A stretch of DNA of 64,000 nt from Fimbriimonadaceae bacterium (GCA_020847855.1 JADLBH010000018.1:62001-126000), one strand, 5' to 3'; shown: positions 1 through 9,646, counted from the stretch's first letter. Numbers and translations are program-made. Notes: generated by a model not told the origin, from the letters alone.

Positions 1-535
1 AGGCCTCGGCGGCCTCGATCCTCGGGCTGACCGAGAAGAACTCTTGGTCCTCCGGGAGACTGTCCCGGAAGACGACGAAGTGTGTGCTGCCTGTGCTCAC
101 GGCCGTGCCCGTGACTCCTTCGACCTCCTGCTCGATCCACGGCTCAGTGGAACGGATCGGTACGTCTTCGGGCGCGAACGAGGCGGGAGGCAGCTCAATG
201 GTCACATCCCTTTGGGTTACAACGGTAGGCACAGCAATCCCGCCGTGTTGCACTGTGGCGCGTGGGCCGATCCAGCCCCGCGTGTAGGCGAACCAAGCGG
301 CCGCGCGCAGTCCGTTCCCGCAGAAATCGGGCGTGCCGTCGGGGTTGTACATCCTCATGTCGAGACCTTCTTCTCGACGCCCTAGAACCAGGAGACCGTC
401 CGTTCCCACCCCGAACCCCTTCCGCGCCATGGCGACGGCGAGGCCCGGCTCGCCTTCCAGTGGGATCGCCCCAGTCTCGACCAGGGCGAACGTGTTTCGG
501 AGCGCCTGTACCTTGGCGAAGGGGATCGGCCTCAA
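1..535 (-). CDS. dapF: Diaminopimelate epimerase, partial (C-terminus beyond left edge)
   Basis: DapF interconverts LL- and meso-diaminopimelate in the cytoplasm for lysine and peptidoglycan synthesis. About 178 codons are present of a family length near 280. The N-terminus reads FAKVQALRNTFALVE, matching the family's FxKMxGLGNDFVxxD opening, although the usual GND is replaced by RNT. The first catalytic cysteine is visible in PDFCGNGLRA, preceded by the typical MRMYNPDGT stretch, and SVSPRIE near the edge matches the later substrate-binding region. The start is TTG at 535, which overlaps the stop of the upstream gene as TTGA, so translation is probably coupled. The second catalytic cysteine lies outside the window. 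Confidence 0.9.
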   Translation of the reverse strand, partial: MRPIPFAKVQALRNTFALVETGAIPLEGEPGLAVAMARKGFGVGTDGLLVLGRREEGLDMRMYNPDGTPDFCGNGLRAAAWFAYTRGWIGPRATVQHGGIAVPTVVTQRDVTIELPPASFAPEDVPIRSTEPWIEQEVEGVTGTAVSTGSTHFVVFRDSLPEDQEFFSVSPRIEAAEA

Positions 536-2484
536 TCCAACTCCTCAAGGCAGTAGGTGGCCCGGCTCGCCGTCTCTTCGAACCACTTGCCGTCGGGACT
601 CACGATCGGGAACCACCACGCGCACGGCCGGAGCCCCGCCCGATCCAATCCATCGCTCGCGAAGACGGCAGCCTTCACGAGCTCGGCGCGAGCAAAGCCC
701 GCTTCCACCGAGATCACGCGCCGCCGCTCCTTAGCGGCCACGACCTCCTCGGCACGGACAGCCTGATGCTGGGCCTTGTCCAAGGCGTTCCATTCCGACT
801 TGAGGCGCTCGATCTCGAGCAGGACGCCTCGGAGCCGACCGGAGAGCGACTCGCGATGCGCCAGTTCGGTGGGCTCGGGCTCGTGGTTCCAGACCTTGGC
901 CCGCCAGTGCTCGCCCAATTCGCGCTCGGTCGCTGCTCGCCGAGCGGTCGCCTCGCGGAGATGGGCGACGATCCTTGCCTTCTGCTCCTTGTAGCCCGCT
1001 ACGACCTCCTTCAACCCTACGACAACACGGGTCATGTCTTCAAACTTGGCCGCAAGCGGTGCCCAAGTCTCTCCCAATCGTAGGGAAAGGAGTCGAATCA
1101 GCCCGATAGGGCTTCGCTCGACCGCTAACTCCTCCAAGAGCGCGCGTTGTTCCTGGGCGACGAGCTTTCGGCGGGCTGCCATGCCGCACGCCGAGACCGT
1201 CCTTGTGCCGAAGGGTCCCTGGAGCGGCTCGGGCAAGTGAAGCCAAGCGTTCACACCGTCCAAGGCTTCCCACGTCGAGTATTGGATGCGAAGGATGGGG
1301 TTTGCAGCGGGAAGGGCGATTCCGGCCTCTCGCATAGACCGGAGCAACTTTGCCGTCCGGTGGACGTACTCGCTCGCTCGAGCGTGCATGACGAAGACGT
1401 ACTCGCTGGAGAGCATGGCGACGAAGGCGATCGCCTTGCCGACGAGTACGATCCCAGGCCCAAACCGTGCTTCGAGGACTGCGGCGAGCTCTTGTGGGGT
1501 TTCGGGCCGTTGGGCGTACCGGAACCCAACGGGGTGCGAGGTTTGGACCACGCCGCCTCGGTTCCCTAGCCTGAGCGTGCCCCGGCCTATGCCAGGAATC
1601 AAGAGGTCGAAGGGCAGTGCGCCCGTCCCAAACTGGGCCAATCCATAGATCTCGGAGTGAGCCACCGCCGCGTCGTACGCCTCGGCAGCCTGTCTCCTCG
1701 TCCGAGGGTCGAGGAACGCCGCGAGGAGCTGAAATCTAGGAAGGTTCGCAGAGACCTCGTTGAAGGCCAGCAGCCGGGTCGTGCGAGTGGTCTCCACGGG
1801 TACGCTTGCGCCCGCGACGAAGTCGAGCATCTGGGGCATGAGCCTCTCGTAAAAGTCGGCCAGAGACCCACCTGGGAAACTCGCATCGCACACTAACGCT
1901 TTGAGGCGCTCCACTTCCTCTCGCTGCGGTCCGTTCGGGCCGACCGCCGCAGAATCGGACGTCTGATCCACCATCTGGTTGAAAACGCTCCAGAGCGTGG
2001 GCCAGACCAAGTCGAGGCGTGTCTCCGCCGCGGTTTCCGCCTTGGAGGTGCGGCCCACCACCCCTCTCCAGCCCCACGCCTCGGTCAAGGCGTCCATCGA
2101 GCCAGGGTGCTCTGCCTCCAGGAGCGAAAGTTGGACCCCATAATGGGCGAGCCGCTCGCGGGTCACGACGGTTTCGCTGCCGAAGAGGGTGGAGAACTCC
2201 CCTGAAGCGCTCCAGAGCCCCTTGGTCGAAGAATCGTTGTGGGGCAGGGCCTCGTATCGAGGTCCCTCCGAGGCCTGTCCCGGCGCCTTGGCGAAGTAGT
2301 CCGTATCGTGGATGCCCGCGATAAACCTCCGATCGTGCCCGAGTTCCTTGGCTCGAAGTGCGAGGCCTGCCTTCATGGGCTCGTCCCAAAAGACGGTCTG
2401 GCCCAGGGCCAGGAAAGGTGCCTCGCCTGACCTGGCGATCAGGGTTGAGAGCATCTCCGATTGGCTGGGGCACGCAGGTTCCAT
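532..2484 (-). CDS. Hypothetical protein, about 650 aa, co-transcribed with dapF
   Basis: I do not recognise this family. The protein is long and apparently soluble, with no signal peptide or clear membrane helix. The C-terminal third (roughly residues 430-600) is rich in Arg, Glu, Ala and Lys and looks coiled-coil. An N-terminal stretch with FWDEPMKAG and GIHDTDYFAK could be a conserved domain. Codon use matches its neighbours, so it is a real gene. An in-frame GTG at 2508 would lengthen it by 8 residues, but a TAGAAT hexamer at 2498-2503 lies between, so I prefer ATG 2484. It is first in an operon with dapF and divergent from the MerR gene. Confidence 0.75.
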   Translation of the reverse strand: MEPACPSQSEMLSTLIARSGEAPFLALGQTVFWDEPMKAGLALRAKELGHDRRFIAGIHDTDYFAKAPGQASEGPRYEALPHNDSSTKGLWSASGEFSTLFGSETVVTRERLAHYGVQLSLLEAEHPGSMDALTEAWGWRGVVGRTSKAETAAETRLDLVWPTLWSVFNQMVDQTSDSAAVGPNGPQREEVERLKALVCDASFPGGSLADFYERLMPQMLDFVAGASVPVETTRTTRLLAFNEVSANLPRFQLLAAFLDPRTRRQAAEAYDAAVAHSEIYGLAQFGTGALPFDLLIPGIGRGTLRLGNRGGVVQTSHPVGFRYAQRPETPQELAAVLEARFGPGIVLVGKAIAFVAMLSSEYVFVMHARASEYVHRTAKLLRSMREAGIALPAANPILRIQYSTWEALDGVNAWLHLPEPLQGPFGTRTVSACGMAARRKLVAQEQRALLEELAVERSPIGLIRLLSLRLGETWAPLAAKFEDMTRVVVGLKEVVAGYKEQKARIVAHLREATARRAATERELGEHWRAKVWNHEPEPTELAHRESLSGRLRGVLLEIERLKSEWNALDKAQHQAVRAEEVVAAKERRRVISVEAGFARAELVKAAVFASDGLDRAGLRPCAWWFPIVSPDGKWFEETASRATYCLEELD

Positions 2485-2497
2485 GTCGCGCAAGTTG

Positions 2498-2503
2498 ATT
2501 CTA
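2498..2503 (-). promoter_or_regulatory. Putative -10 hexamer TAGAAT for the 650-aa gene/dapF operon
   Basis: TAGAAT lies 13 bases before ATG 2484, which would leave only a very short leader. No -35 element or Shine-Dalgarno sequence is evident. Confidence 0.35.
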
Positions 2504-2622
2504 CGCACGTCTCGGGGGGTCGTTGCGGCGAAGTGTCCCGCTCGGGCCTCGTTTCGCCCGGCGATGTGCCGATAACACTACCAGGAGCCTGCCCACCTCT
2601 GGGCAAAGGGAACGGACTTAGG

Positions 2623-2895
2623 ATGGCGGGGAAGAGACAACGGTCGAACGTGGAGGTTTCGGTGAGCATCGGCGCGGCGAGCAAGATTACGGGCGTGGAA
2701 GTACACACCCTGCGATACTGGGAGCAGGAGTTCCCAGGGTTCTTGACCCCCGATCGCACACCGGGGGGGCAACGGCGGTACAGACCCGCGGACATTCAGG
2801 CCGTCCTGGTCCTCAATCGGTTGCTTCGCGAAGAGATGTACTCGATCGCCGGTGCACGTAAGCACCTGCGAGCCTCGCAAGCACGCGCTGCCTAG
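2623..2895 (+). CDS. MerR-family transcriptional regulator, short form
   Basis: This 90-residue protein consists almost only of a MerR winged helix-turn-helix. It contains SIGAASKITGVEVHTLRYWE, then a wing with TPGGQRRYRPADIQ. The effector-binding or long dimerisation domain of classical MerR proteins is absent, as in short MerR-type regulators of development and stress. The start is ATG 2623 with TTAGG just upstream; upstream in-frame codons to 2461 look non-coding. Its stop shares the palindrome CTAG with the stop of the convergent thyX. Its target is not evident; it is divergent from the dapF operon. Confidence 0.85.
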   Translation: MAGKRQRSNVEVSVSIGAASKITGVEVHTLRYWEQEFPGFLTPDRTPGGQRRYRPADIQAVLVLNRLLREEMYSIAGARKHLRASQARAA

Positions 2896-3764
2896 GTGCC
2901 CGGCACCGGAGGGTCGAGGGTCGCTTCGACCGCGGTCGCCGCACTCACCTTCTCCAGCTTCGCCTCAAAGAGCGCGAGAGCGCGGCCGCTCAGGCCCGTG
3001 TCCTCCCCTCGCATCGCCTTCGAGAGCGCGAGCGCTTCGCTCTTGGAGAAGGTCACCGAGCCGAGCTTGTGCTCGGTGAACGCCTCATAGGCAATGGGCG
3101 CGACGGCTTGGGCGCACTTCGCCATCGCTTCGGCATAGACTCGGATCTCGTATTGTGCGTGGGGGTCGAGCCGGAGTCGCAGGAAGTGCAAGAGGTTGTG
3201 CAAGTCGCACTGCCAATACCATTCGGTGTACAGGCTGAGGGGGAGGTTGGAGCGTGCTAGCTCGCGTGCGACACCCTTCTCCAAGAGGTCGGTGTACTGG
3301 GCGTAGGCGGTCGCCTGCTCGTTTCGCATCCGCTGGGCGATGGCCTCTGCCCCCTCGATCACCTCGTCGCTCCGTGCCTGTTTGTTGTCCTTGGATTGGC
3401 CTCGGATTTGCTGGGGCTTGGGGACGTAGAACTCGTCCTTCATCACCGAGTAGCGTCCGCTCACTTCGTTAAGCCTTGCCGTCCGGTGCCTCACCCACTG
3501 CCTTGCCACGAAGATCGGCATCTTCGCGTGGAACGTCAAGACCACTTGCTCGAACGGGGAGGTGTGGTCGTTGCGCAGCAGGTAGTGGATCAGGCCTCGG
3601 TCCTCACGGTACGACTTGGTCCCTGCCCCATAGCTGACCCTCGCGGCCTGGACGATCCGGTCGTCCCCGCCCATATAGTCCACCAGGCGTACGAAGCCCT
3701 TGTCGAGGACCTTGATCTCCTGGTCGAGGAGTGCCTCTGCCTCAGGGATCGTGCTACGGGCCAT
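2892..3764 (-). CDS. thyX: Flavin-dependent thymidylate synthase
   Basis: ThyX methylates dUMP to dTMP using methylene-tetrahydrofolate, FAD and NADPH. The 290-residue protein carries the family signature RHRX7S at about residues 92-102 (RHRTARLNEVSGRYS). The residue after RHRTA is Arg, a position that is often Ser in homologues. ATG 3764 is preferred because GGAGG lies just upstream and because it overlaps the end of the pabA/trpG gene; an alternative in-frame ATG at 3782 adds six residues. Pairing a folate-using enzyme with a possible aminodeoxychorismate synthase subunit would fit a small folate and thymidylate operon. Confidence 0.93.
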   Translation of the reverse strand: MARSTIPEAEALLDQEIKVLDKGFVRLVDYMGGDDRIVQAARVSYGAGTKSYREDRGLIHYLLRNDHTSPFEQVVLTFHAKMPIFVARQWVRHRTARLNEVSGRYSVMKDEFYVPKPQQIRGQSKDNKQARSDEVIEGAEAIAQRMRNEQATAYAQYTDLLEKGVARELARSNLPLSLYTEWYWQCDLHNLLHFLRLRLDPHAQYEIRVYAEAMAKCAQAVAPIAYEAFTEHKLGSVTFSKSEALALSKAMRGEDTGLSGRALALFEAKLEKVSAATAVEATLDPPVPGT

Positions 3765-4374
3765 CGCCCTCCATTCTGGCATTGCGGACCTGCTCCACGA
3801 AGTTCCCGATGATCGTCAGTCCCGATTCCGAGACGATGGACTCAGGATGGAACTGGACGCCCTCCAGCGGGAGCGACTTGTGGCGGATCGCCATGAGCTC
3901 GCCATCGTCCAGCGCGACCGCCGTCCTTTCGAACTGCGGGTCGAGACCGTCACCGATGGAGAGAGAGTGATACCGGGTCGCGGTGAGCGGGTTCGGACAG
4001 TCTCGGAAGACTCCTTTCCCATCGTGCTCGACCGGTGAGGTCTTGCCGTGCCGAAGCGTGGCAGCGCGCTGGATCGTGGCACCGCTCACCAGCCCCATCG
4101 CTTGATAGCCCAGACAAACGCCGAAGATCGGCACCCCCGACAACCGCCCGGAAGGACGGAGCGCCTCGGTCAGGATTTCGAGGCAAACGCCCGAAGACTC
4201 TGGCGAGCACGGCCCTGGCGAGAGCAGGATTCCGCTCGGACGGGCGGCAAGAACCCCTTCCAAACTGATCGCATCGTTCCGAACGACCTCCGCGACCGCC
4301 CCGCACTGCCCGAGGTACTGAACCAGATTGTACGTGAAGCTGTCGTAGTTGTCTATGACCAGGATCAAGGCCAC
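3754..4374 (-). CDS. pabA/trpG: Anthranilate/aminodeoxychorismate synthase glutaminase subunit
   Basis: This class I glutamine amidotransferase supplies ammonia to a chorismate-using partner (TrpE or PabB). Visible motifs are the N-terminal VIDNYDSFTYNL, SPGPCSPESSG, the catalytic cysteine in FGVCLGYQAMG (about C87) and the His-Glu pair in VQFHPES near the C-terminus. The length of about 206 aa is normal. The start is uncertain: GTG 4374 or TTG 4368. The amidotransferase fold begins immediately after, so the longer reading to 4524 is not credible. No synthase large subunit is nearby. Overlap with thyX hints at folate (PabA) rather than tryptophan, which is inference. Confidence 0.9.
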   Translation of the reverse strand: MALILVIDNYDSFTYNLVQYLGQCGAVAEVVRNDAISLEGVLAARPSGILLSPGPCSPESSGVCLEILTEALRPSGRLSGVPIFGVCLGYQAMGLVSGATIQRAATLRHGKTSPVEHDGKGVFRDCPNPLTATRYHSLSIGDGLDPQFERTAVALDDGELMAIRHKSLPLEGVQFHPESIVSESGLTIIGNFVEQVRNARMEGDGP

Positions 4375-4441
4375 AATTTGAGATAGGCATCGAGAGCCTG
4401 CGGGCCCTTTGGTACCCTCGGGAGCGTCTGCAAGGAGTCGA

Positions 4442-5899
4442 ATGCGGATTTGGGATTGGGTTTCGGCTTTGGCAGCGTTCGCGTGCCTGTTTGCCGTGCT
4501 CTCGCTGGTCTGGCCCTCAGGCACGCCTCCGCTCGTGGACTACCCGACCCACGCCGCACGATCCTTCGTCCTCTCGCTCCCCGAGGGATCGAGCGGCCTG
4601 CTCGACTATTACCGGGCGAACTGGATTCCCGTGCCGAACCTCGGCATTGACCTCCTTCTCTCCTCAATGATGTCGAGCCTGCCCCCCATGCTTGCCTCGC
4701 AGATATTCCTGACCCTGAGCGTGGTCCTCGTACTGGGCGGCTCTATGCTGTGGGTACGGCTTCGCCAAGGGGCATGGGGGGCGGAGGCGCTGCTGCCTGC
4801 GTTCGCATTGGGCGACACCTGGTACCGCATGGGCTTTGCGAACTATGTCTTCGGCATCGGGATCGCGACGCTGGCGATGTGCGTGTGGACGGCGCTCTCC
4901 CAGCGCTCCCTCGGAAGGCGCCTTGTCGGGGTCGCCCCCTTGGTCGCGTGCCTTGCCGTGATACACCTCATGGCACTCCTTGTCTTCGCGCTTTGGATCG
5001 TGATCGAGCGGGTTCGGGAGTCGAAGGGTGAACGGACGGCTTCCTGGCTGTTCTTGGGAGCCTTTCCTGCTGGCCTGCTCGCCGTCCTCGTCGCTCTTAC
5101 GGCATTGGGGAAGACGGCAGTGAACCCGGCAGCCAAGGAGATGGCTCTGCAAGGGCTCCTCAGGATGTTCAGCGAACCGGGAAGCCTTACCGAGCCGATC
5201 CTTGCCGGGCTCGCACTCGCGCTACTCGCGGCGTGCAACTTTCGTTCGAGGGCGTGGCTTTTGCCGGTAGCGGCGCTGGCTGCGGTCGCGATCCTTGGGC
5301 CCTCGTTCTTCGGGGGAACCGCCTTCAGTTCCGAGCGTGCCACCTTGCCCCTCCTCGTCTCCGCTGCCGTCTATTCGAGACCCCTCGAAGAGGCAAAGAC
5401 GGCCGCGATCCTGGCGTTAGCCGGTGCGGTCGCGATCTTGAACCTGCGCTCCGACCTGGTGCTCTCGGCTCACTTGCGCGAGGCACTGAACTTGACCGAG
5501 TCGAACGTCCGCCGCGGGGACACGCTCTTCACCTTCGAGTCGGGTCGGCCCGTCCGTCCCACTCATCGCCGCTGGCACCTCCACGCCGCGGACTGGCTCG
5601 TCATCAAGAAGGGTGTCTTTGTCCCGCAACTCTTTGCGAAGCCGTTGCAGCAGCCCATGGTGTTCACGGAGCTTGCCGAGCCGTTCAAGCGATTCCAAGG
5701 GCAAGAGCCGATCGAGCGGGTTCCGACGCCCCAAGACGTCGAGACGATACGCAGCCTCCAATCGAAGATCGGGGTTCGTCGCCGACGTGCCTTCATCCTT
5801 TGGTTTGGCCCGCCTGCGAGCGAGGCGATCCCCGTCCCCGGTGCGGAGCTGATCGGAGCCAATCCGGACGGCACCGCGCTCTACAGGGTTCCGCGCTAG
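4442..5899 (+). CDS. Polytopic membrane protein, possible GT-C-like transferase
   Basis: The 485-residue protein starts with a hydrophobic segment (WVSALAAFACLFAVLSLVW) followed by a conserved-looking PPLVDYPTHAAR loop. About ten further hydrophobic helices follow up to residue 330, then a soluble tail of about 150 residues. A first extracytoplasmic loop with an acidic residue followed by many helices resembles GT-C glycosyltransferases and related membrane proteins. I cannot identify a diagnostic motif, so the function is left open. The start is ATG 4442 with AAGGAG five bases upstream. It ends in a CTAG stop shared with convergent typA. Confidence 0.75.
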   Translation: MRIWDWVSALAAFACLFAVLSLVWPSGTPPLVDYPTHAARSFVLSLPEGSSGLLDYYRANWIPVPNLGIDLLLSSMMSSLPPMLASQIFLTLSVVLVLGGSMLWVRLRQGAWGAEALLPAFALGDTWYRMGFANYVFGIGIATLAMCVWTALSQRSLGRRLVGVAPLVACLAVIHLMALLVFALWIVIERVRESKGERTASWLFLGAFPAGLLAVLVALTALGKTAVNPAAKEMALQGLLRMFSEPGSLTEPILAGLALALLAACNFRSRAWLLPVAALAAVAILGPSFFGGTAFSSERATLPLLVSAAVYSRPLEEAKTAAILALAGAVAILNLRSDLVLSAHLREALNLTESNVRRGDTLFTFESGRPVRPTHRRWHLHAADWLVIKKGVFVPQLFAKPLQQPMVFTELAEPFKRFQGQEPIERVPTPQDVETIRSLQSKIGVRRRRAFILWFGPPASEAIPVPGAELIGANPDGTALYRVPR

Positions 5900-7710
5900 A
5901 CCGCGGCCTTGCGTTCCGAAACTTTGCGCTCGCTGTGGTCGAGGATCCGCTTGCGGAAGCGCAGGCTCTTGGGGGTGGCTTCGAGCAGCTCGTCCTCACG
6001 GAGCCAAGCCAGCGCCTGTTCCAGCGACATGTCCCGGTGTTGGTCGAGGACCGTCGTCGCCTCCGAGTTCGAGGAGCGCATGTTGGTAGCAGCCTTCGTC
6101 TTCGTGATGTTCACGACCATGTCTTCGTCGCGGGCGCAGGCACCGACGATCATGCCCCCGTACGTCTCGGTACCGACGGGATAGAAGAGCGTCCCCCGCT
6201 CTTGGATGTCCTCATAGGCATAGCGGGTGACAGGCCCTGGATCCTTCGCGATGAGCGCGCCCTGGGAACGCCCGTTGATCTCGCCTCGGTGGGGGCCATA
6301 CCCTTGGAGGGTCGAGGACATCAGGCCCTCGCCCCGAGTCATGGTCAGGAAGTTGGTTCGGAAACCGATCAGGCCCCTGGTCGGGATGATCGCGAGGATT
6401 CGGGTTCGACCGTTGCCCAGGCTCGTCATGTCTTGGATCTCACCCTTTCGGCGTGCGAGTTCCTCCATCACGGAGCCCATCGTGTCGTCCGGCGTTTCCA
6501 GCGTGAGGTCTTCCAGCGGCTCTGTGACTACTCCCGCCTCGTCTCTGCCGAGGATCACCTCGGGTCGCCCGATCGCCATCTCGAAGCCTTCACGCCGCAT
6601 CGTCTCGATGAGCACGCTGAGTTGCATCTCTCCGCGGGCGGCAAGCTTGACGACGTCTGCCGGGCTACGACGGTCAATCTCCAGCGAGACCGAGACGTTC
6701 GCCTCCCGCTCCAGGCGATCCCGAATCTTGTGAATCGTAAGGGCCTTGCCGCCATCCTTGCCCGCCAGGGGTGAGGAGTTGGCGTAGAACGCCATGGTCA
6801 TCGTCGGGGGCTCGAAGGCGATCCGAGGGATCGGCTCGACATAGGCTGGGTCGCACACGGTGTCCCCGACGATGGCGTCCTCCAGGCCGGAGACCATGGC
6901 GATCTCTCCCGCCTCGACCTGCTCGACCTCTCGGGTCTGAAGCCCTTCGAAGACCCAGACCTTCGTGACTTGGAACGGGGTCTCCAGGGTTTCGCCCACG
7001 TGGATGAGGCGGTCTCCCACACGCACACGGCCCCGTCGAATCTTTCCGCCAAACATGCGGCCCAAGTACGTGCTGTAGTCCAGAGCTGAGACCTGGAACT
7101 GGACTGGCCCCTCCGGATCCACGGTCGGGGGAGGAATCGTGGAAACGATCGCGTCGAACAGGCCCCTCATGTCGGTTTCCGTGCCGTCAGGGGTCGTCCT
7201 GGCATAGCCGCCCGAACCACTGGCATAGACCACCGGAAAGTCGAGGTCGTCCTCCGTACACCCGAGATCAATGAAGAGGTCCACGGTCTTGTCATAGACG
7301 TAGAGAGGCGCTGCCCCCTCGCGGTCAATCTTGTTGATGCAGACGACGACCTTGAGCTTGTGCTGGAACGCCTTTCTTAAGACGAAGCGGCTCTGCGGCA
7401 TCGGGCCCTCGCACGCGTCCACCACGAGCACAACGCCGTCCACCATGCTGAGAACTCGCTCCACCTCGCCTCCAAAGTCGGCGTGGCCCGGCGTGTCCAC
7501 GATGTTCACCTTGGTGCCTTGGTAGGTGCAGCTTGCAACCTTGCTGAGGATCGTGATTCCTCGTTCACGCTCGAGGTCGTTGGAGTCCATCACCCGGTCA
7601 CGGACGGCCTCGTTCTCACGGAAAAGCCCAGCTTGGCGGAAAAGTGCATCCACCAGCGTGGTCTTGCCATGATCAACGTGCGCGACGATGCCGACATTCC
7701 GAACGTCCAT
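5896..7710 (-). CDS. typA: Ribosome-associated translational GTPase TypA/BipA
   Basis: TypA is an EF-G-like GTPase that binds 70S ribosomes and supports subunit assembly and stress growth. The 604-residue protein opens with [19 protein letters not shown] (G1 P-loop), has [16 protein letters not shown] (G3) and NKIDREGA (G4), and ends with the TypA-type C-terminal domain ([17 protein letters not shown] and later [12 protein letters not shown]). The start is taken as ATG 7710, which puts the G1 motif at the family's usual position; an in-frame GTG at 7746 adds 12 residues. No clear ribosome-binding site is visible. Confidence 0.95.
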   Translation of the reverse strand: MDVRNVGIVAHVDHGKTTLVDALFRQAGLFRENEAVRDRVMDSNDLERERGITILSKVASCTYQGTKVNIVDTPGHADFGGEVERVLSMVDGVVLVVDACEGPMPQSRFVLRKAFQHKLKVVVCINKIDREGAAPLYVYDKTVDLFIDLGCTEDDLDFPVVYASGSGGYARTTPDGTETDMRGLFDAIVSTIPPPTVDPEGPVQFQVSALDYSTYLGRMFGGKIRRGRVRVGDRLIHVGETLETPFQVTKVWVFEGLQTREVEQVEAGEIAMVSGLEDAIVGDTVCDPAYVEPIPRIAFEPPTMTMAFYANSSPLAGKDGGKALTIHKIRDRLEREANVSVSLEIDRRSPADVVKLAARGEMQLSVLIETMRREGFEMAIGRPEVILGRDEAGVVTEPLEDLTLETPDDTMGSVMEELARRKGEIQDMTSLGNGRTRILAIIPTRGLIGFRTNFLTMTRGEGLMSSTLQGYGPHRGEINGRSQGALIAKDPGPVTRYAYEDIQERGTLFYPVGTETYGGMIVGACARDEDMVVNITKTKAATNMRSSNSEATTVLDQHRDMSLEQALAWLREDELLEATPKSLRFRKRILDHSERKVSERKAAV

Positions 7711-7781
7711 GGGGGTGCTTGCGAGGGTACCTGCGGGGCTAGGCACGACCTAACCGATCGCCGATCGCTCACAATCGGGTC

Positions 7782-8726
7782 ATGGGGCGTTCGGGCCAAT
7801 TCACAGGGCGGGATACCTGGCCGGAGGGCTTTTTCCTTCCACCCACTGGGCCCGATCTCGCCGAGTTCTATCGCGAGCACGGGTACGCAGTGGTCACGGG
7901 TGCGTTTGGGGCCGAGGCGGTCGCGGCCCTCAACGCTGAGACCTTGGCCGTGTGCCGGGGGGAGCGAGGGGCCGTAGCAGGTCTGGGAGACCCGACCCAA
8001 GGCGAATCGGACTCGGACGTGCTTGCGCGGACGCTCTGCATCCACTTTCCTCACAAGATCTCGCGTCTCATGTTCGACCAGTTGAGCGATCCCGCGATCG
8101 TCGAGGTGCTTCGACAGGTGATCGGGCCGAACGTGAAATGCATGCAGTCCATGCTGTTCGTCAAAGCAGCGGGGAAGCCGGGCCAGGCGTGGCACCAGGA
8201 CGAGGACTATATCCCGACTCGCGACCGCTCCCTCACCGGGGTTTGGCTCGCGCTCGATGACGCGACGGTCGAGAACGGTTGTCTGTGGGTGATCCCAGGC
8301 TCACACCGTCCCGGTGTGCTTTGGCCCATGCATTGGCACGGGGATGCGCGGTTCGACTGTGCGTGGGAGTCGGTCGGGTTTCCGTTCCGTGAGGAGGACG
8401 CGGTTCCCGTGGAAGTGCCCGCTGGCTCGATCGTCGTCTTTCACGGCTACCTCCTTCACCGCTCGCTGCCAAACCGGTCGAAGTCAGGTTTTCGTAGGGC
8501 CTTGGTGAACCACTATATGTCTGCCGAGTCGCTCTTGCCTTGGATCTGGCCCTCGCAGCCTACGGGGATGGCGCAGCTCGACCACCGGGACATCGTGCTC
8601 GTGTGCGGGAGCGACCCCTATGCCGCCCAGGGGACTGCCGACGTGATGTCCGCCCATATCCGTCCCGACGGCGAAGGGGGCTGTGGGGATGGCTTGCCTT
8701 ACGACCGCGATAGGGGATACGGCTAG
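7782..8726 (+). CDS. Phytanoyl-CoA dioxygenase (PhyH) family Fe(II)/2-oxoglutarate enzyme
   Basis: This 314-residue cytoplasmic enzyme has the double-stranded beta-helix iron site: HxD in WHQDEDY (mid-protein), then the distal His and 2-oxoglutarate-binding Arg in GYLLHRSLPNRSKSGFRRAL. The segment ENGCLWVIPGSH is typical of PhyH proteins. The substrate cannot be told from sequence; the family hydroxylates diverse small molecules. It is a single-gene unit, divergent from typA and convergent with the following small gene, with which it shares a CTAG stop. A CACAAT hexamer six bases before ATG 7782 is a weak leaderless-promoter candidate. Confidence 0.88.
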   Translation: MGRSGQFTGRDTWPEGFFLPPTGPDLAEFYREHGYAVVTGAFGAEAVAALNAETLAVCRGERGAVAGLGDPTQGESDSDVLARTLCIHFPHKISRLMFDQLSDPAIVEVLRQVIGPNVKCMQSMLFVKAAGKPGQAWHQDEDYIPTRDRSLTGVWLALDDATVENGCLWVIPGSHRPGVLWPMHWHGDARFDCAWESVGFPFREEDAVPVEVPAGSIVVFHGYLLHRSLPNRSKSGFRRALVNHYMSAESLLPWIWPSQPTGMAQLDHRDIVLVCGSDPYAAQGTADVMSAHIRPDGEGGCGDGLPYDRDRGYG

Positions 8727-9160
8727 CGCGGGAGGGCGGGATACATTTCGCGGCTGAGCCCGAGGACGTCCACCTTCCATCGGCCGCCGTCCTTCACGAG
8801 ATCGAGGCTGAAGTTCTCCTCATACGCCCATTTCGTGCCTGCGTCTCGTACGAAATCCATGCTGACGGTCGCTCGATCGTTGGGCAGGACCGTGAAACCT
8901 TTGAACCTCCAGACGAACCGGAAGTACTCGGCGCGATCGAGGGTCTTCTTCCAGGACTCGATCTTCGAGGCCCGTTCGCGCGGAGGCTTGAAGTAGCTTC
9001 GATCCGCAAGGGTCGTAGCATCGCCCTTCGCGAGAGCGACCATGAATTCTTGGGCCGCGCCTTCCGGTGATTCGGCCGAGAGGGCCGCGAGTACCGCCAA
9101 GACGACGATGGCCGCGCCCGTGGCGAGGAGCAGCCAATGAACCCGGCCTCTTCGGTGCAT
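8723..9160 (-). CDS. Small membrane-anchored hypothetical protein
   Basis: The 145-residue protein has a basic N-terminus and one hydrophobic helix (LLLATGAAIVVLAVLAALSA), so it is anchored with its C-terminal domain outside the cytoplasm. The soluble part (EFMVALAKGDATTLADRS, then beta-rich segments ending GGRWKVDVLG) has the look of an NTF2-like or DUF4878-type fold. The gene just upstream on the same strand has the same architecture, suggesting distant relatives. TTTAAT lies eight bases before the ATG at 9160. The stop is shared with phyH as CTAG. Confidence 0.7.
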   Translation of the reverse strand: MHRRGRVHWLLLATGAAIVVLAVLAALSAESPEGAAQEFMVALAKGDATTLADRSYFKPPRERASKIESWKKTLDRAEYFRFVWRFKGFTVLPNDRATVSMDFVRDAGTKWAYEENFSLDLVKDGGRWKVDVLGLSREMYPALPR

Positions 9161-9184
9161 GCACTCGAATTAAACCCGAGGCGC

Positions 9185-9595
9185 CTACATTTGCCTCAGG
9201 ATCGAGACGGTTGCGACCGCGTCCACCCTCCAGGCCCCGCCCACTTTGACTAGGCTGAAGGGGATGAACGCCAGGGGCCTCCCGGTCGGGGCCGTGTACA
9301 GAGCGACGATCTGGCCTTGCCGGCCCCGTTTCTCCTCATTCACAAACCTTACCGAAGGGTTGAGCTGCTGGAGCCGGGAGACGTATTGGGTCAGCGCCTG
9401 GCAAGCCGGGTGGTCAGGTGGTTGCAAGAGCGAGGCCTCAAGCATTTCGCCGTCTTTCCGAGCGATGGCCTCGTGGTACCGGGTGATCGCGCTCACTGGT
9501 CCCCGGTTCTGGGAGACCGCAAAAACGCTCACGGTCAGCCCCGCCAGGAGCACGGAGGCGAGGATCGAGCCGATCTGACCAGGCTTCCGCGGCAC
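9185..9595 (-). CDS. Small membrane-anchored hypothetical protein, NTF2-like appearance
   Basis: The 136-residue protein has an N-terminal membrane helix (SILASVLLAGLTVSVFAV) and a domain with ITRYHEAIARKDGEMLEASL and later FSLVKVGGAWRVDAVATV. That pattern, a helix with repeated use then beta strands ending in GGxWRVD, is shared with the next gene downstream, so the pair may be divergent duplicates. The start is GTG 9595. No function can be assigned; such domains often form lipoprotein-like or periplasmic scaffolds. Confidence 0.7.
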   Translation of the reverse strand: MPRKPGQIGSILASVLLAGLTVSVFAVSQNRGPVSAITRYHEAIARKDGEMLEASLLQPPDHPACQALTQYVSRLQQLNPSVRFVNEEKRGRQGQIVALYTAPTGRPLAFIPFSLVKVGGAWRVDAVATVSILRQM

Positions 9596-9646
9596 GCCCT
9601 ATTTTGCACCAAAGGTGAACCGAAACCTATGGCGGACGTCTTGAAC

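Noticed and set aside
44-385. Plus-strand open frames over the left edge
   Set aside because: They are antisense to dapF, whose conserved motifs are on the minus strand.
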